A stretch of DNA of 64,000 bases from Mycobacterium europaeum (GCF_002102155.1 NZ_LQOU01000065.1:104734-168733); one strand, 5' to 3'. Counted from the first letter of the stretch, positions 33,495 through 42,770 are shown. The notes: generated from the sequence alone by a model not told the origin. Numbers and translations are program-made.

Positions 33495-34292
33495 ATGGGC
33501 AATAGCTTCCCGGCTCCGGAAGTCGTCGTCGGTGTGGACGGCTCGAGGGCGGCCGAGCAGGCCGTCCTGTGGGCGATCGACGAGGCGGTCAGCCGCGACA
33601 TCCCGATGCGATTGGTCTACGTCGTCGACCCGCGCGAGGCCACCACCGCGAACGCCTGCGAGGCGAGCCTCGCCGCCGCGAGGACGGCGCTGGCCGACGC
33701 CCATCGGTCCGTGGAAGCCACCGGCGCCCCGGTCAAGGTCGAAACCGAGATCCTGTGCGGACGACCGCTCGCCAAGCTGCTGGAGGCGTCGAGTTCGGCG
33801 GCCATGCTGTGCATCGGTTCCATCGGACTCGACCATGCCCGCCAAGGCGCAACCTCCGTCGCGAAGGTGTTGGCCCGCTCCGCCCGGTGCCCGGTCGCCG
33901 TGATCCGGCAGCCGGCAAAACGGTCGGCGGCGCCGAAAGTCAACACCGTGCTGGCCGAGGCCGGCAACGGCGTGGTGCTGCGGCATGCGTTCGACGAGGC
34001 GAGGCTGCGCGGAGCCACGCTGCGCGCGCTCTGGGTGTGCCGCGGCGAGGACGCCGGGGGCACCGGCGACGGAACGCGCTCGGCGCGGGCGCAATTGACT
34101 CGACGCCTCGCGCGTTGGACGCGGCTGTACCCCGACGTGCGGGCGGAGTCCGCGATCGCGCGCGGCAGTGTGGAGCAGTACCTGCGCGCCAACCCGGAAG
34201 CGGGGCAGTTGTTGGTCACCGAAGGTCATACCGCCGAGCGGCTTTGCGACGGGACCCATTCCGTGCTGGCGATACGGTCCGGCAACCTGTGA
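33495..34292 (+). CDS. Universal stress protein (Rv3134c-like)
   Basis: A 265-residue tandem universal stress protein. The first domain is canonical (EVVVGVDGSRAAEQAVLWA at the start). The second half is degenerate and lacks a clear ATP loop. Phrases such as LCGRPLAKL and AAMLCIGSIGLDH match what I recall of M. tuberculosis Rv3134c, which is co-transcribed with devR-devS there. Here no devR or devS follows: the next gene, fprA, is convergent 30 bp away. Start ATG is preceded by AGAGGAGA. Confidence 0.88.
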   Translation: MGNSFPAPEVVVGVDGSRAAEQAVLWAIDEAVSRDIPMRLVYVVDPREATTANACEASLAAARTALADAHRSVEATGAPVKVETEILCGRPLAKLLEASSSAAMLCIGSIGLDHARQGATSVAKVLARSARCPVAVIRQPAKRSAAPKVNTVLAEAGNGVVLRHAFDEARLRGATLRALWVCRGEDAGGTGDGTRSARAQLTRRLARWTRLYPDVRAESAIARGSVEQYLRANPEAGQLLVTEGHTAERLCDGTHSVLAIRSGNL

Positions 34293-34322
34293 CGGCGGGA
34301 ATGGGATGACGCCGCTTCGTGA

Positions 34323-35690
34323 TCAGCCGTGGCCGATGCGCAGCAGCTCCGTCAGGTTGGGCAGCTTGACGCGCGGACGCCCGTGCGGCTCACCGGCGGC
34401 GCGCTCGTGACGGTCGATGATCTCCCAGTGCGCCGAGGTGACCAGCTTCGGCTGGCGTGAGGCGAGCCAATCGGCCAGCTTCTCGGCGTGGTCGTCGGGG
34501 AAGTCCGCCAGATCGCCGCCTTTCGCGCGGTCCAGGTCGGCCAGCAGGGTGTCGACGGTCTCCTGGGAGTCCTTCTTGTTGGTGCCGATGACACCGGTCG
34601 GTCCGCGCTTGATCCAGCCGACGACGTATTCGTTGCGGCTGCCCTCGACCCGGCCGACGATGTTGGGGATCGTCGCGGACTTGTCGTCGAACGGCAGCCC
34701 CGGGGTGGGCACACCGCGGTAGCCGACCGACCGCACCACCAGCTGAACCGGCAGCTCCTCGCGCTCGCCGGTGTCCTTGGCGGACACCCGCCCGTTCTGG
34801 TCGGTGACCAGTTCGTTGCGGCCCAGCACGATGCTCTCCACCTTGCCTTCGCCCTTGATCTCAATCGGCGAGGTCATGAACCGGAACACGATGCGACGAT
34901 GGCCGGGCCGCGGCGCGCGCCCGGCGTAATCGCGCAACACCTTGACGTTCAGCTTCGTGGTCTTGTCCGCGGCGGCCTCGTCCTCGTCGGTGACGCCCTC
35001 CAGCTGCGCCGGGTCGACGATCACGTCGACGCCTTCGAGCTCGCCCAGCTCACGCAGCTCGAGCGTGGTGAAGGCGGTTTGCAGCGGGCCGCGCCGGCCG
35101 AGGATCACCACTTCCTCGACGCCGCACGGCCGCAGCGATTCGAGCGCGTGGTCGGCGATATCGGTGGCGGCCAGCACGTCGGGATCGGTGACCAGGATGC
35201 GTGCCACGTCGAGCGCCACGTTGCCGTTGCCGACCACCACGGCCCGGGCGCCCGAGAGGTCGGGCGTGGCCTGCTCGAAGTTGGGGTGCGCGTTGTACCA
35301 GCCGACGAAGTCGACGGCGGCGACACTGCCGGGCAGGTCCTCACCGGGGATGTTGAGCGCGCGGTCGGACTGCGCCCCGACGGCGTAGACGACGGCGTCG
35401 TAGCGTTCGGCGAGTTCCCTGGGCAGCACGTGCTCACCGACCACGACGTTGCCGAAGAACCGGAAGCGCGGATCCTCCGCGGTCTTTTCGAACTGCTTGC
35501 TGATCGACTTGATCTTCGGGTGGTCGGGCGCGACGCCGGAGCGCACCAGCCCCCACGGGGTGGGCAGCATCTCCAGCATGTCGACGGCCATGTCGAAGCC
35601 CTCGGCCGCGTCGGCCGCCTTGAGCAGGGAGGACGCGGCGAAGAATCCCGACGGTCCGGAGCCGACGATTGCAACGTGGTAGGGGCGCAT
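34323..35690 (-). CDS. fprA: Ferredoxin/adrenodoxin-NADP+ reductase FprA
   Basis: A 455-residue FAD- and NADP-binding reductase of the adrenodoxin reductase type. The N-terminal FAD motif is VAIVGSGPSGFFAASSL, the NADP motif VVVGNGNVALDVARIL lies near residue 155, and the ATG loop segment GWIKRGPTGVIGTNKKDS is near 370. It supplies electrons from NADPH to ferredoxins, for example for P450 enzymes. Matches M. tuberculosis FprA (Rv3106), which also lies divergent from prfB. Confidence 0.96.
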   Translation of the reverse strand: MRPYHVAIVGSGPSGFFAASSLLKAADAAEGFDMAVDMLEMLPTPWGLVRSGVAPDHPKIKSISKQFEKTAEDPRFRFFGNVVVGEHVLPRELAERYDAVVYAVGAQSDRALNIPGEDLPGSVAAVDFVGWYNAHPNFEQATPDLSGARAVVVGNGNVALDVARILVTDPDVLAATDIADHALESLRPCGVEEVVILGRRGPLQTAFTTLELRELGELEGVDVIVDPAQLEGVTDEDEAAADKTTKLNVKVLRDYAGRAPRPGHRRIVFRFMTSPIEIKGEGKVESIVLGRNELVTDQNGRVSAKDTGEREELPVQLVVRSVGYRGVPTPGLPFDDKSATIPNIVGRVEGSRNEYVVGWIKRGPTGVIGTNKKDSQETVDTLLADLDRAKGGDLADFPDDHAEKLADWLASRQPKLVTSAHWEIIDRHERAAGEPHGRPRVKLPNLTELLRIGHG

Positions 35691-35853
35691 ACTCGACCTT
35701 CTATTCGTGCCCGGTCAGCGCGCGGGGGGCTGTCGGCGCGCAGCGCGGGGTGCGCATGATCGTGATTCGATGCTAAACGCATGACCGCTGGTCGTGGCCC
35801 GGGCACTCGGCGGGAGACGAGGTGCCCGGCGGGCCCCGGTAACGTTGTCGGCT

Positions 35854-36975
35854 GTGGAACCCGACCGTCAAGCCGATATCGCCGCCCTTGACTCCACCCT
35901 GACCACGGTGGAGCGGGTGCTCGACGTGGACGGTCTGCGCAGCCGCATCGAGAAGCTCGAACACGAGGCGTCCGATCCCCAGCTGTGGGACGACCAGGCC
36001 CGCGCGCAGCGGGTGACCAGCGAACTGTCGCACGCTCAGGGGGAGCTGCGCCGGATCGAGGAGTTGCGCCGGCGCCTCGACGACCTGCCTGTGCTCTACG
36101 AGCTGGCGGCCGAAGAAGCGGAAGGTGCCGCCAGCAAAACAGAAGCGCTCGCCGAGGCGGACGCCGAGCTCAAGGCGCTGCGTGCCGACATCGAAGCCAC
36201 CGAGGTGCGCACGCTGCTCTCCGGTGAGTACGACGAACGTGAGGCGCTGGTGACCATCCGCTCGGGCGCGGGCGGGGTGGACGCCGCCGACTGGGCCGAG
36301 ATGCTGATGCGGATGTACATACGGTGGGCCGAACAGCACAAGTATCCCGTCGAGGTGTTCGACACGTCCTATGCCGAGGAGGCGGGCATCAAGAGCGCGA
36401 CGTTCGCGGTGCACGCCCCGTTCGCCTATGGCACGTTGTCCGTCGAGCAGGGCACCCATCGGTTGGTGCGGATCAGCCCCTTCGACAACCAGAATCGACG
36501 TCAGACGTCGTTCGCCGAAGTCGAGGTTCTTCCGGTGGTCGACACCACCGATCACATCGACATTCCGGAAGGCGATGTGCGCGTTGATGTTTACCGCTCC
36601 AGCGGTCCCGGTGGCCAATCGGTGAACACCACCGACTCGGCTGTTCGTTTAACCCACATCCCAACGGGTATCGTCGTGACTTGCCAGAACGAAAAATCGC
36701 AACTGCAGAACAAGGTTTCGGCGATGCGAGTGCTTCAGGCAAAGTTGTTGGAGCGCAAGCGTTCCGAAGAGCGCGCTGAGCTGGACGCGTTGAAAGGCGA
36801 AGGCGGCAGTTCGTGGGGCAACCAGATGCGCTCCTACGTCCTGCACCCGTATCAGATGGTCAAGGATCTGCGGACCGAGTACGAGGTCGGCAACCCGGCG
36901 GCCGTCCTGGATGGAGACATCGACGGGTTCCTGGAAGCGGGAATCCGGTGGCGCAACCGAAAAGATGACGACTAA
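35854..36975 (+). CDS. prfB: Peptide chain release factor 2
   Basis: RF2 ends translation at UGA and UAA. The 373-residue protein has the stop-reading SPF motif (VRISPFDNQ) and the peptidyl-hydrolysis GGQ motif (SSGPGGQSVNTTDSAVR). No internal frameshift is needed, as in other actinobacteria, unlike the autoregulated E. coli gene. The GTG at 35854-35856 gives the N-terminus VEPDRQADIAALDS known for mycobacterial PrfB; the open frame extends further upstream but without a ribosome site. The stop overlaps the next gene by 11 bp. Confidence 0.97.
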   Translation: MEPDRQADIAALDSTLTTVERVLDVDGLRSRIEKLEHEASDPQLWDDQARAQRVTSELSHAQGELRRIEELRRRLDDLPVLYELAAEEAEGAASKTEALAEADAELKALRADIEATEVRTLLSGEYDEREALVTIRSGAGGVDAADWAEMLMRMYIRWAEQHKYPVEVFDTSYAEEAGIKSATFAVHAPFAYGTLSVEQGTHRLVRISPFDNQNRRQTSFAEVEVLPVVDTTDHIDIPEGDVRVDVYRSSGPGGQSVNTTDSAVRLTHIPTGIVVTCQNEKSQLQNKVSAMRVLQAKLLERKRSEERAELDALKGEGGSSWGNQMRSYVLHPYQMVKDLRTEYEVGNPAAVLDGDIDGFLEAGIRWRNRKDDD

Positions 36976-37960
36976 CACAACTCTTCTCGCCTCGCCCGCC
37001 TTGGCCAAGGCGCTCGGCTGGCACGAATTCTGGCGCGGCGACGTCGGGCAGTGGATCATCACCCGCGGTCTGCGGATCGTCATGGTGCTGATCGTGGCGG
37101 TGCTGGCGGCCCGGTTCGTCAACTGGGTGGCGCAGCAGGTGACCCGTCAGCTCAACCTGGGGTTCGCCGAAAGCGACGCGTTGGTGCGCTCGGAGGCGTC
37201 CAAGCACCGCCAGGCCCTGGCGTCGGTGATCTCCTGGGTATCGGTGGTTCTCATCAGCATCTGGGTGGTCATGCAGATCGCCGACGTGCTGCAGTTCTCG
37301 GTCGGTGGGCTGGTCGCGCCGGCGACCGTGGTCGGTGCCGCGCTCGGTTTCGGCGCGCAGCAGTTGGTCAGGGATTTGCTGTCCGGTTTCTTCATCCTGG
37401 CGGAACGGCAGTACGGCTTCGGGGACCTGGTCACCCTGACCGTCGTGGCGTCCACGGAGGCCAGCGGCACGGTCGAGAACGTGACGCTGCGGGTGACCCG
37501 GTTGCGGTCACCCGACGGCGAGGTGGTGACCATTCCCAACGGGCAGATCGTCAAAGTGGTGAACCTGTCCAAGGATTGGGCGCGTGCTGTGGTGGACATC
37601 CCGGTGTCGACCACCGCCGACCTGAATCGGGTGAACGAGGTCTTGCACCAGGAATGCGACCACGCCATGGACAACCCCGTGCTGGGCGAACTGCTGCTGG
37701 ATGCGCCCACCGTGATGGGCGTGGAAAGCATCGAGCTCGACACCGTCACCCTGCGTCTGGTGGCCCGTACCCTGCCCGGCAAGCAGTTCGAGGCGGGCCG
37801 CCAGCTGCGAGTCCTGGTGATTCGCGCGTTGGCCCGCGTCGGCATCGTGACCGCGGCGGACGCGACGGTGGGCCTGGTGGAAGACCCCTCCGTCCCGGCC
37901 GCCCAGGCCGCCGAAGACCGGGCCGGCGATGACGTGCAAGGTGCGGTGCAGAAGCGTTGA
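36965..37960 (+). CDS. MscS-family mechanosensitive channel
   Basis: A 331-residue small-conductance mechanosensitive channel. It has helices at about residues 30-50, 85-105 and the pore helix region GGLVAPATVVGAALGFGAQQLVRDLLSGF, which contains the Gly/Ala pattern typical of MscS TM3. The beta domain follows (VENVTLRVTRLRSPDGEVVTIPNGQI, in parts). The ATG at 36965-36967 lies inside the prfB end; in M. tuberculosis the equivalent is the membrane protein Rv3104c. Probably releases osmolytes on hypo-osmotic shock. Confidence 0.9.
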   Translation: MTTNTTLLASPALAKALGWHEFWRGDVGQWIITRGLRIVMVLIVAVLAARFVNWVAQQVTRQLNLGFAESDALVRSEASKHRQALASVISWVSVVLISIWVVMQIADVLQFSVGGLVAPATVVGAALGFGAQQLVRDLLSGFFILAERQYGFGDLVTLTVVASTEASGTVENVTLRVTRLRSPDGEVVTIPNGQIVKVVNLSKDWARAVVDIPVSTTADLNRVNEVLHQECDHAMDNPVLGELLLDAPTVMGVESIELDTVTLRLVARTLPGKQFEAGRQLRVLVIRALARVGIVTAADATVGLVEDPSVPAAQAAEDRAGDDVQGAVQKR

Positions 37961-38442
37961 AGTTCACCCTGAGCATCTTCGAGAAGCGCAGCGCCGACTC
38001 GGATGCGGATCGCCACTGGCCGCGCTACATGTTCGGCGGCCGAGTCCGCACGTCGACCATCGTGTTGATCATCGCCTTCTTCGCCGTCTGGTGGGTCTAC
38101 GACACCTACCGTCCGGTACCCGCGCCCAAGCCACCGGCGCAGCAGGTGGTGCCGCCCGGCTTCGTTCCCGATCCGAATTACACGTGGGTGCCGCGCAGCC
38201 GGTTGCAGCAGCCGCCGGCCACCAACACGTACACGCCGACCCCGACGAGCACGCCGCCGCCACCTCCGCCACCGCCGCCGGTGACCACGACCACCACGAC
38301 GCCGCCGGTGCAACTTCCGCAGCTGCCCTGTCTGTTGCCGCCGCCCTTCTGCCCGTCCAGTACCAGCCCCACCACGCCTCCGCCCCAGCTACCGCAGCCG
38401 GAGCCCGGTCCGGCGCCCAGTTCACCGCCACCGGCCCCTTGA
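37957..38442 (+). CDS. Proline-rich membrane-anchored protein
   Basis: A 161-residue protein with one membrane helix (TSTIVLIIAFFAVWWVY, residues 32-48) and an extracytoplasmic part made largely of Pro and Thr, including runs of up to nine prolines and six threonines. Two cysteines near residue 125 may pair. Start is a TTG at 37957-37959 that overlaps the mscS stop; it corresponds to M. tuberculosis Rv3103c. The place before ftsE suggests a cell-wall-spanning role; function is not known. Confidence 0.82.
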   Translation: MKFTLSIFEKRSADSDADRHWPRYMFGGRVRTSTIVLIIAFFAVWWVYDTYRPVPAPKPPAQQVVPPGFVPDPNYTWVPRSRLQQPPATNTYTPTPTSTPPPPPPPPPVTTTTTTPPVQLPQLPCLLPPPFCPSSTSPTTPPPQLPQPEPGPAPSSPPPAP

Positions 38443-38485
38443 CTTGGCTTGCCAGCGAAATTCACGGCTACACTGGCGTGCCGTG

Positions 38486-39175
38486 ATGATCACCCTGGAC
38501 CATGTCAGCAAGAAGTACAAAACGTCGGCCCGCCCGGCGCTGGAGGACGTCAACGTCAAGATCGACAAGGGTGAATTCGTCTTCCTGATCGGCCCGTCGG
38601 GCTCCGGCAAGTCGACGTTCATGCGGCTGCTGCTCGGCGAGGAGAACCCGACGTCCGGTGACATCCGGGTGTCGAAGTTCCACGTCAACAAGCTGCGCGG
38701 GCGTCACATCCCGAAGCTGCGCCAGGTGATCGGGACCGTCTTCCAGGACTTCCGCCTGCTGCAACAGAAGACCGTCTACGAGAACGTCGCCTTCGCGCTG
38801 GAGGTGATCGGCAGACGGACCGACGCGATCAACCGGGTGGTGCCCGAGGTGCTGGAAACCGTCGGCCTGTCCGGCAAAGCCAACCGGCTGCCCCACGAGT
38901 TGTCCGGCGGCGAGCAGCAACGGGTCGCGATCGCACGCGCGTACGTCAACCGGCCCCTGGTTCTGCTGGCCGACGAGCCGACTGGCAATCTCGACCCGGA
39001 CACCAGTAAGGACATCATGGATTTGTTGGAGCGGATCAACCGCACGGGCACGACGGTGGTGATGGCGACGCACGACCACCACATCGTCGACTCGATGCGT
39101 CAGCGCGTCGTGGAGTTGTCTCTGGGGCGGCTGGTTCGCGACGAGCAGCGGGGCATCTATGGGATGGACCGCTAA
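38486..39175 (+). CDS. ftsE: Cell division ATP-binding protein FtsE
   Basis: FtsE is the ATPase of the FtsEX complex, which controls peptidoglycan hydrolases at the division site. The 229-residue protein has Walker A GPSGSGKST, the Q-loop FQDFRLL, ABC signature LSGGEQQR, Walker B LLADEPTGNLD and switch His in ATHDHHI. The ATG at 38486-38488 matches the mycobacterial N-terminus MITLDHVSKKY; a GTG one codon upstream is an alternative. The ftsX GTG follows directly after its stop. Confidence 0.97.
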   Translation: MITLDHVSKKYKTSARPALEDVNVKIDKGEFVFLIGPSGSGKSTFMRLLLGEENPTSGDIRVSKFHVNKLRGRHIPKLRQVIGTVFQDFRLLQQKTVYENVAFALEVIGRRTDAINRVVPEVLETVGLSGKANRLPHELSGGEQQRVAIARAYVNRPLVLLADEPTGNLDPDTSKDIMDLLERINRTGTTVVMATHDHHIVDSMRQRVVELSLGRLVRDEQRGIYGMDR

Positions 39176-40069
39176 GTGCGCTTTGGCTTCCTGTTCAACG
39201 AGGTCCTGACCGGCCTTCGTCGCAACGTCACGATGACCGCCGCGATGATCCTCACCACGGCCATCTCCATCGGCCTGTTCGGTGGCGGTCTGCTGGTGGT
39301 CCGGTTGGCCGACAACTCGCGGGAGATCTATCTCGACCGCGTCGAGACGCAGGTGTTCCTCACCGACGACATCTCCGCGAACGACGCGACGTGTGCGTCC
39401 CCTCCGTGTAAAGCGCTGCGGGACAAGATCGATGCGCGACAAGACGTCAAATCGGTGCGCTTCGTCAACCGGCAGGACGCCTACAACGACGCGATCAAGA
39501 AGTTTCCCGAGTTCAAGGACGTGGCCGGCAAGGAATCGTTTCCCGCGTCGTTCATCGTCAAGCTGAACAACCCCGAACAGCACGCGGAGTTCGACGCCGC
39601 GATGCAGGGTCAGCCCGGGGTGCGCAGCATCCTCAACGAAAAGGATTTGATCGACCGGTTATTCGCCGTTCTGGACGGTTTGCGCGACGCCGCGTTCGCC
39701 GTCGCCCTGGTGCAGGCCGTCGGGGCGATCCTGCTGATCGCCAACATGGTCCAGGTCGCGGCCTACACGCGACGCACGGAGATCGGGATCATGCGCTCGG
39801 TCGGCGCCAGTCGCTGGTACACGCAGTTGCCCTTCTTGGTGGAGGCGATGCTGGCCGCGTCCATCGGTGTGGCCATCGCGATCGCCGGCCTGGTCCTGGT
39901 GCGGGCGTGGTTCCTGGACAACGCGCTCAGCCAGTTCTACCAAGCTCATTTGATCGCGAAGGTCGACTATGCCGACATCCTCTACATCTCGCCGTGGTTG
40001 TTCCTGCTCGGCGTGTCGATGGCCGGGCTGACCGCCTACGCGACATTGCGCCTCTACATACGGCGGTAG
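39176..40069 (+). CDS. ftsX: Cell division protein FtsX
   Basis: The membrane partner of FtsE, 297 residues with four membrane helices in the FtsX/MacB arrangement. After helix 1 (MILTTAISIGLFGGGLLVV) comes a large extracellular loop containing one cysteine pair (CASPPC), the region that contacts the hydrolase RipC in M. tuberculosis. Start is GTG at 39176-39178, directly after the ftsE stop. Confidence 0.96.
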   Translation: MRFGFLFNEVLTGLRRNVTMTAAMILTTAISIGLFGGGLLVVRLADNSREIYLDRVETQVFLTDDISANDATCASPPCKALRDKIDARQDVKSVRFVNRQDAYNDAIKKFPEFKDVAGKESFPASFIVKLNNPEQHAEFDAAMQGQPGVRSILNEKDLIDRLFAVLDGLRDAAFAVALVQAVGAILLIANMVQVAAYTRRTEIGIMRSVGASRWYTQLPFLVEAMLAASIGVAIAIAGLVLVRAWFLDNALSQFYQAHLIAKVDYADILYISPWLFLLGVSMAGLTAYATLRLYIRR

Positions 40070-40071
40070 CT

Positions 40072-40581
40072 ATGGCCAAAGATCCCGGCCGGGCCAAGGC
40101 GGCGGGCGGCAAGCGCGGCAGCAAACAGATCGTGGCCACCAATCGCAAAGCGCGGCACAACTATTCGATCCTCGAGGAATTCGAGGCGGGAGTGGCTTTG
40201 CAGGGTACCGAGGTGAAGAGCCTGCGCGAGGGCCACGCGTCGCTGGCCGACGCGTTCGCAACCGTCGACGACGGCGAAGTGTGGTTGCGCAACTTGTACA
40301 TTCCGGAGTATCAGCACGGTAGCTGGACCAACCATGAACCCCGCCGCAATCGAAAGTTGTTGTTACATAGGCAACAAATTGACCGGCTGATCGGAAAGAT
40401 ACGAGATGGTAACCTCGCCCTCGTGCCGATGTCTCTGTATTTCTCCGAAGGAAAGGTCAAGGTCGAGCTCGCGCTGGCGCGCGGCAAGCGAGCGCACGAC
40501 AAACGCCAGGACATGGCCCGCCGCGATGCCCAGCGCGAAGTGGTCCGTGAATTGGGTCGCCGAGCCAAGGGCATGAACTGA
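40072..40581 (+). CDS. smpB: SsrA-binding protein SmpB
   Basis: SmpB binds tmRNA and takes it to stalled ribosomes. The 169-residue protein has the conserved core TNRKARHNYSILEEFEAGV, the motif LQGTEVKSLREG, and the basic C-terminal tail ending RDAQREVVRELGRRAKG that mimics mRNA in the decoding site. It lies 2 bp after ftsX. Its RNA partner ssrA is 1.8 kb downstream. Confidence 0.97.
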   Translation: MAKDPGRAKAAGGKRGSKQIVATNRKARHNYSILEEFEAGVALQGTEVKSLREGHASLADAFATVDDGEVWLRNLYIPEYQHGSWTNHEPRRNRKLLLHRQQIDRLIGKIRDGNLALVPMSLYFSEGKVKVELALARGKRAHDKRQDMARRDAQREVVRELGRRAKGMN

Positions 40582-40634
40582 TCGGGGCCGCTTACGCCCA
40601 GCTGTCGGCCGTCACGTACGGCGTCAGCGATTTT

Positions 40635-41423
40635 GTGGGCGGTGTAGCCGCTCGACGGGTGGCCGCGCTGCGCGTGATGCTGGTGGTCTACCCGATCGAG
40701 ACCCTTCTGCTGGGCGTGCTCGCCGTCGTCGTGGGCGGGCCGATCACGCGTGGCGCCATCTTCTGGGGCGGCCTCTACGGCGTCGGCATGGCGGTCGGCA
40801 TGTGGGCGTTCTTCGCGGCGCTGGGCGCCGGGCCGATCTCCGTCGTCTCGCCGTTGGCGGCGGTCCTCAACGCCGCCGTGCCGGTGGCGGTCGGCGTGGC
40901 GCTGGGGGAGCGTCCGGGGCCGGGGGCTTCGGTGGGCGTCGTACTGGCCCTCATCGCGGTCATGCTGGTGAGCCGGGAGGCCACCGCACAGGAGGTCACA
41001 CCGTATCGATTCACCCCGAAGGTGGCGTGGCTCACGCTGCTGGCCGGCTCGGCGATGGGGTTGAACCTGGTGTTTCTTCATCAGGCGCCGCACGCATGCA
41101 AGCTGTGGCCGCTGGTCTTCGCCCGGCTCTCGGCCACCGTGGTGATCTTCGTGATGGCCGCAGCCAGCAACAACTTCCGGGCGCCGCGCGGGAAGCCCAT
41201 GAAGCTCGCCTGGGCGGTGGCGCTGCTGGACATCTGCGCCAACGTCACCATGCTGCTGGCCCTGCACACCTGGCTCCTGTCGCTGGCCAGCATCCTGATC
41301 TCGCTCTACCCGGCGGCGACCGTCGTGCTGGCGATGGTGGTGCTGCGCGAGCGGCTGACCCGCTGGCAGGGCTTCGGCATGGTGATGGCCATGGGGTCGG
41401 TGGCCATGATCGCCGCCAGCTGA
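40635..41423 (+). CDS. EamA/DMT-type permease
   Basis: A 262-residue (as called) drug/metabolite transporter with nine to ten hydrophobic segments and the duplicated EamA layout; SPLAAVLNAAVPVAVGVALGE and LYPAATVVLAMVVLRERL are the two characteristic repeat ends. I give the GTG at 40635. The frame stays open upstream to 40551, and the residues just before GTG (AAYAQLSAVTYGVSDF) look like the missing first helix, so the true start may be a rare codon such as the CTG at 40578, overlapping the end of smpB. Confidence 0.82.
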   Translation: MGGVAARRVAALRVMLVVYPIETLLLGVLAVVVGGPITRGAIFWGGLYGVGMAVGMWAFFAALGAGPISVVSPLAAVLNAAVPVAVGVALGERPGPGASVGVVLALIAVMLVSREATAQEVTPYRFTPKVAWLTLLAGSAMGLNLVFLHQAPHACKLWPLVFARLSATVVIFVMAAASNNFRAPRGKPMKLAWAVALLDICANVTMLLALHTWLLSLASILISLYPAATVVLAMVVLRERLTRWQGFGMVMAMGSVAMIAAS

Positions 41424-41469
41424 CGGCTGCGCCTGTCGACTGACCGGCCCACCGGCCTAGTATCCGAGC

Positions 41470-42315
41470 ATGGCCGATCGCCCCGTCACCAAGCTGGACA
41501 AGTCCGATGTGCTCGCTGGTCTGTTCGCGGTGTGGGACGACATCACCGCGCTGCTGGGCGGGCTGGCGGAAGCGGACTGGCAGGCGGCCAGTCCGCTGCC
41601 CGGCTGGGACGTCAAGGCGCTGGTGGCGCACATGATCGGCACCGAATGCTTCCTCGCCGGCGTCCCCGCGCCCCAGCCCGACATCGACGTCTCGGCACTC
41701 GACCACGTCCGCAACGACATCGGCGTGATGAACGAGTGCTGGGTCCGCCACCTCAGCGCGGAACCCGGTGCCGACGTGCTCAACCGGTTCAAGGACATCA
41801 CCGACGAGCGGCGCAAGGCACTGACGGGCATGCCCGCCGGGGAGTGGGACGCGGTGACGCTGGCGCCGGTGGGCCCGGAGAGCTACGGGCGGTTCATGCG
41901 GGTCCGCGTGTTCGACTGCTGGATGCATGAGCAGGACATTCGCCAGGCGCTGGGGCGGCCCTCCTCCGGTGATCAGCTAGGCGGGCCCGCGTCGGAGCTG
42001 TCCCTCGACGAGATCGCCGCGACGATGGGCTACGTGGTGGGCAAGCGGGCCAAAGCCCCCGAGGGTTCGCGTGTCCTGCTCGAGCTCACCGGGCCGCTTT
42101 CCCGCAGCATCCGCGTCGCCGTCGACGGCCGGGCCCAGGTGGTCGACGACTTCGGCGGTCGAGAGCCGACAGTGTCGATCCGGCTGGACGGGCTGCAGTT
42201 CACCCGGCTCGCCGGCGGGCGCCCGATGTGCTCCGCACGCTCGCAGGACATCGAGGTGGACGGCGACAAGGAGGTCGCCGCCCAGGTCATCGAGCATCTC
42301 AATTTCGTGATCTGA
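41470..42315 (+). CDS. Mycothiol-dependent maleylpyruvate isomerase-family protein
   Basis: A 281-residue protein of the DinB/MDMPI superfamily (actinobacterial TIGR03083-like). The N-terminal four-helix bundle has ALLGGLAEADWQAASPLPGWDVKALVAHM, with its conserved metal His; further His residues are near WVRH and CWMHEQD, giving a possible three-His metal site. The C-terminal third is a sterol-carrier-like domain. Family members act with mycothiol or bacillithiol as transferases. The exact reaction is not evident. Confidence 0.85.
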   Translation: MADRPVTKLDKSDVLAGLFAVWDDITALLGGLAEADWQAASPLPGWDVKALVAHMIGTECFLAGVPAPQPDIDVSALDHVRNDIGVMNECWVRHLSAEPGADVLNRFKDITDERRKALTGMPAGEWDAVTLAPVGPESYGRFMRVRVFDCWMHEQDIRQALGRPSSGDQLGGPASELSLDEIAATMGYVVGKRAKAPEGSRVLLELTGPLSRSIRVAVDGRAQVVDDFGGREPTVSIRLDGLQFTRLAGGRPMCSARSQDIEVDGDKEVAAQVIEHLNFVI

Positions 42316-42344
42316 CCGCCGTACCGGCCGGGAAGATAACTCGG

Positions 42345-42372
42345 TTGCCCCGCGTTGATAGCGGCGTACCAT
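42345..42372 (+). promoter_or_regulatory. Candidate ssrA promoter
   Basis: TTGCCC (42345-42350) and TACCAT (42367-42372) with a 16-bp spacer, the latter fitting the mycobacterial TANNNT -10 element. It lies about 34 bp before the mature tmRNA 5' end, which allows a short leader removed by RNase P. Confidence 0.45.
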
Positions 42373-42405
42373 TGATTGTCCTGCCGAAAATCGGCGGGGA
42401 TGCGA

Positions 42406-42770
42406 GGGGCTGAACGGTTTCGACTTCGCGCATCGAATCAAGGGAAGCGTGCCGGTGCAGGCAAGAGACCACCGTAAGCGTCGTTGCAACCAGATAAGCG
42501 CCGATTCACATCAGCGCGACTACGCTCTCGCTGCCTAAGCGACAGCTAGTCCGTCAGACCGGGAAAGCCCTCGACCCGGAGCCTGGCGTCAGCTAGAGGG
42601 ATCCACCGATGAGTCCGGTCGCGGGACTCGTCGGGACACCAACAGCGACTGGGATCGTCATCCTGGCTAGTCCGTGTGACCAGGAGATCCGAGCAGAGGC
42701 ATAGCGGACTGCGCACGGAGAAGCCTTGAGGGAATGCCGTAGGACCCGGGTTCGATTCCCGGCAGCTCCA
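42406..42770 (+). ncRNA. ssrA: Transfer-messenger RNA
   Basis: tmRNA rescues stalled ribosomes and tags the unfinished protein for degradation. The 5' end GGGGCTGA pairs with CAGCTCC at the 3' end to form the tRNA-like acceptor; the T-arm GGGTTCGATTCCC is next to it. CCA is not encoded. The tag reading frame starts at GCC (42500) and codes ADSHQRDYALAA before TAA at 42536-42538, the known mycobacterial tag. Pseudoknot stems such as CTAGTCCGTCAG and CTGGCTAGTCCGTGTGACCAG can be seen. The length of about 365 nt fits. Confidence 0.97.

Noticed and set aside
35854..36975. Possible programmed frameshift in prfB
   Set aside because: The frame is continuous with both SPF and GGQ motifs; actinobacterial prfB has no internal UGA.
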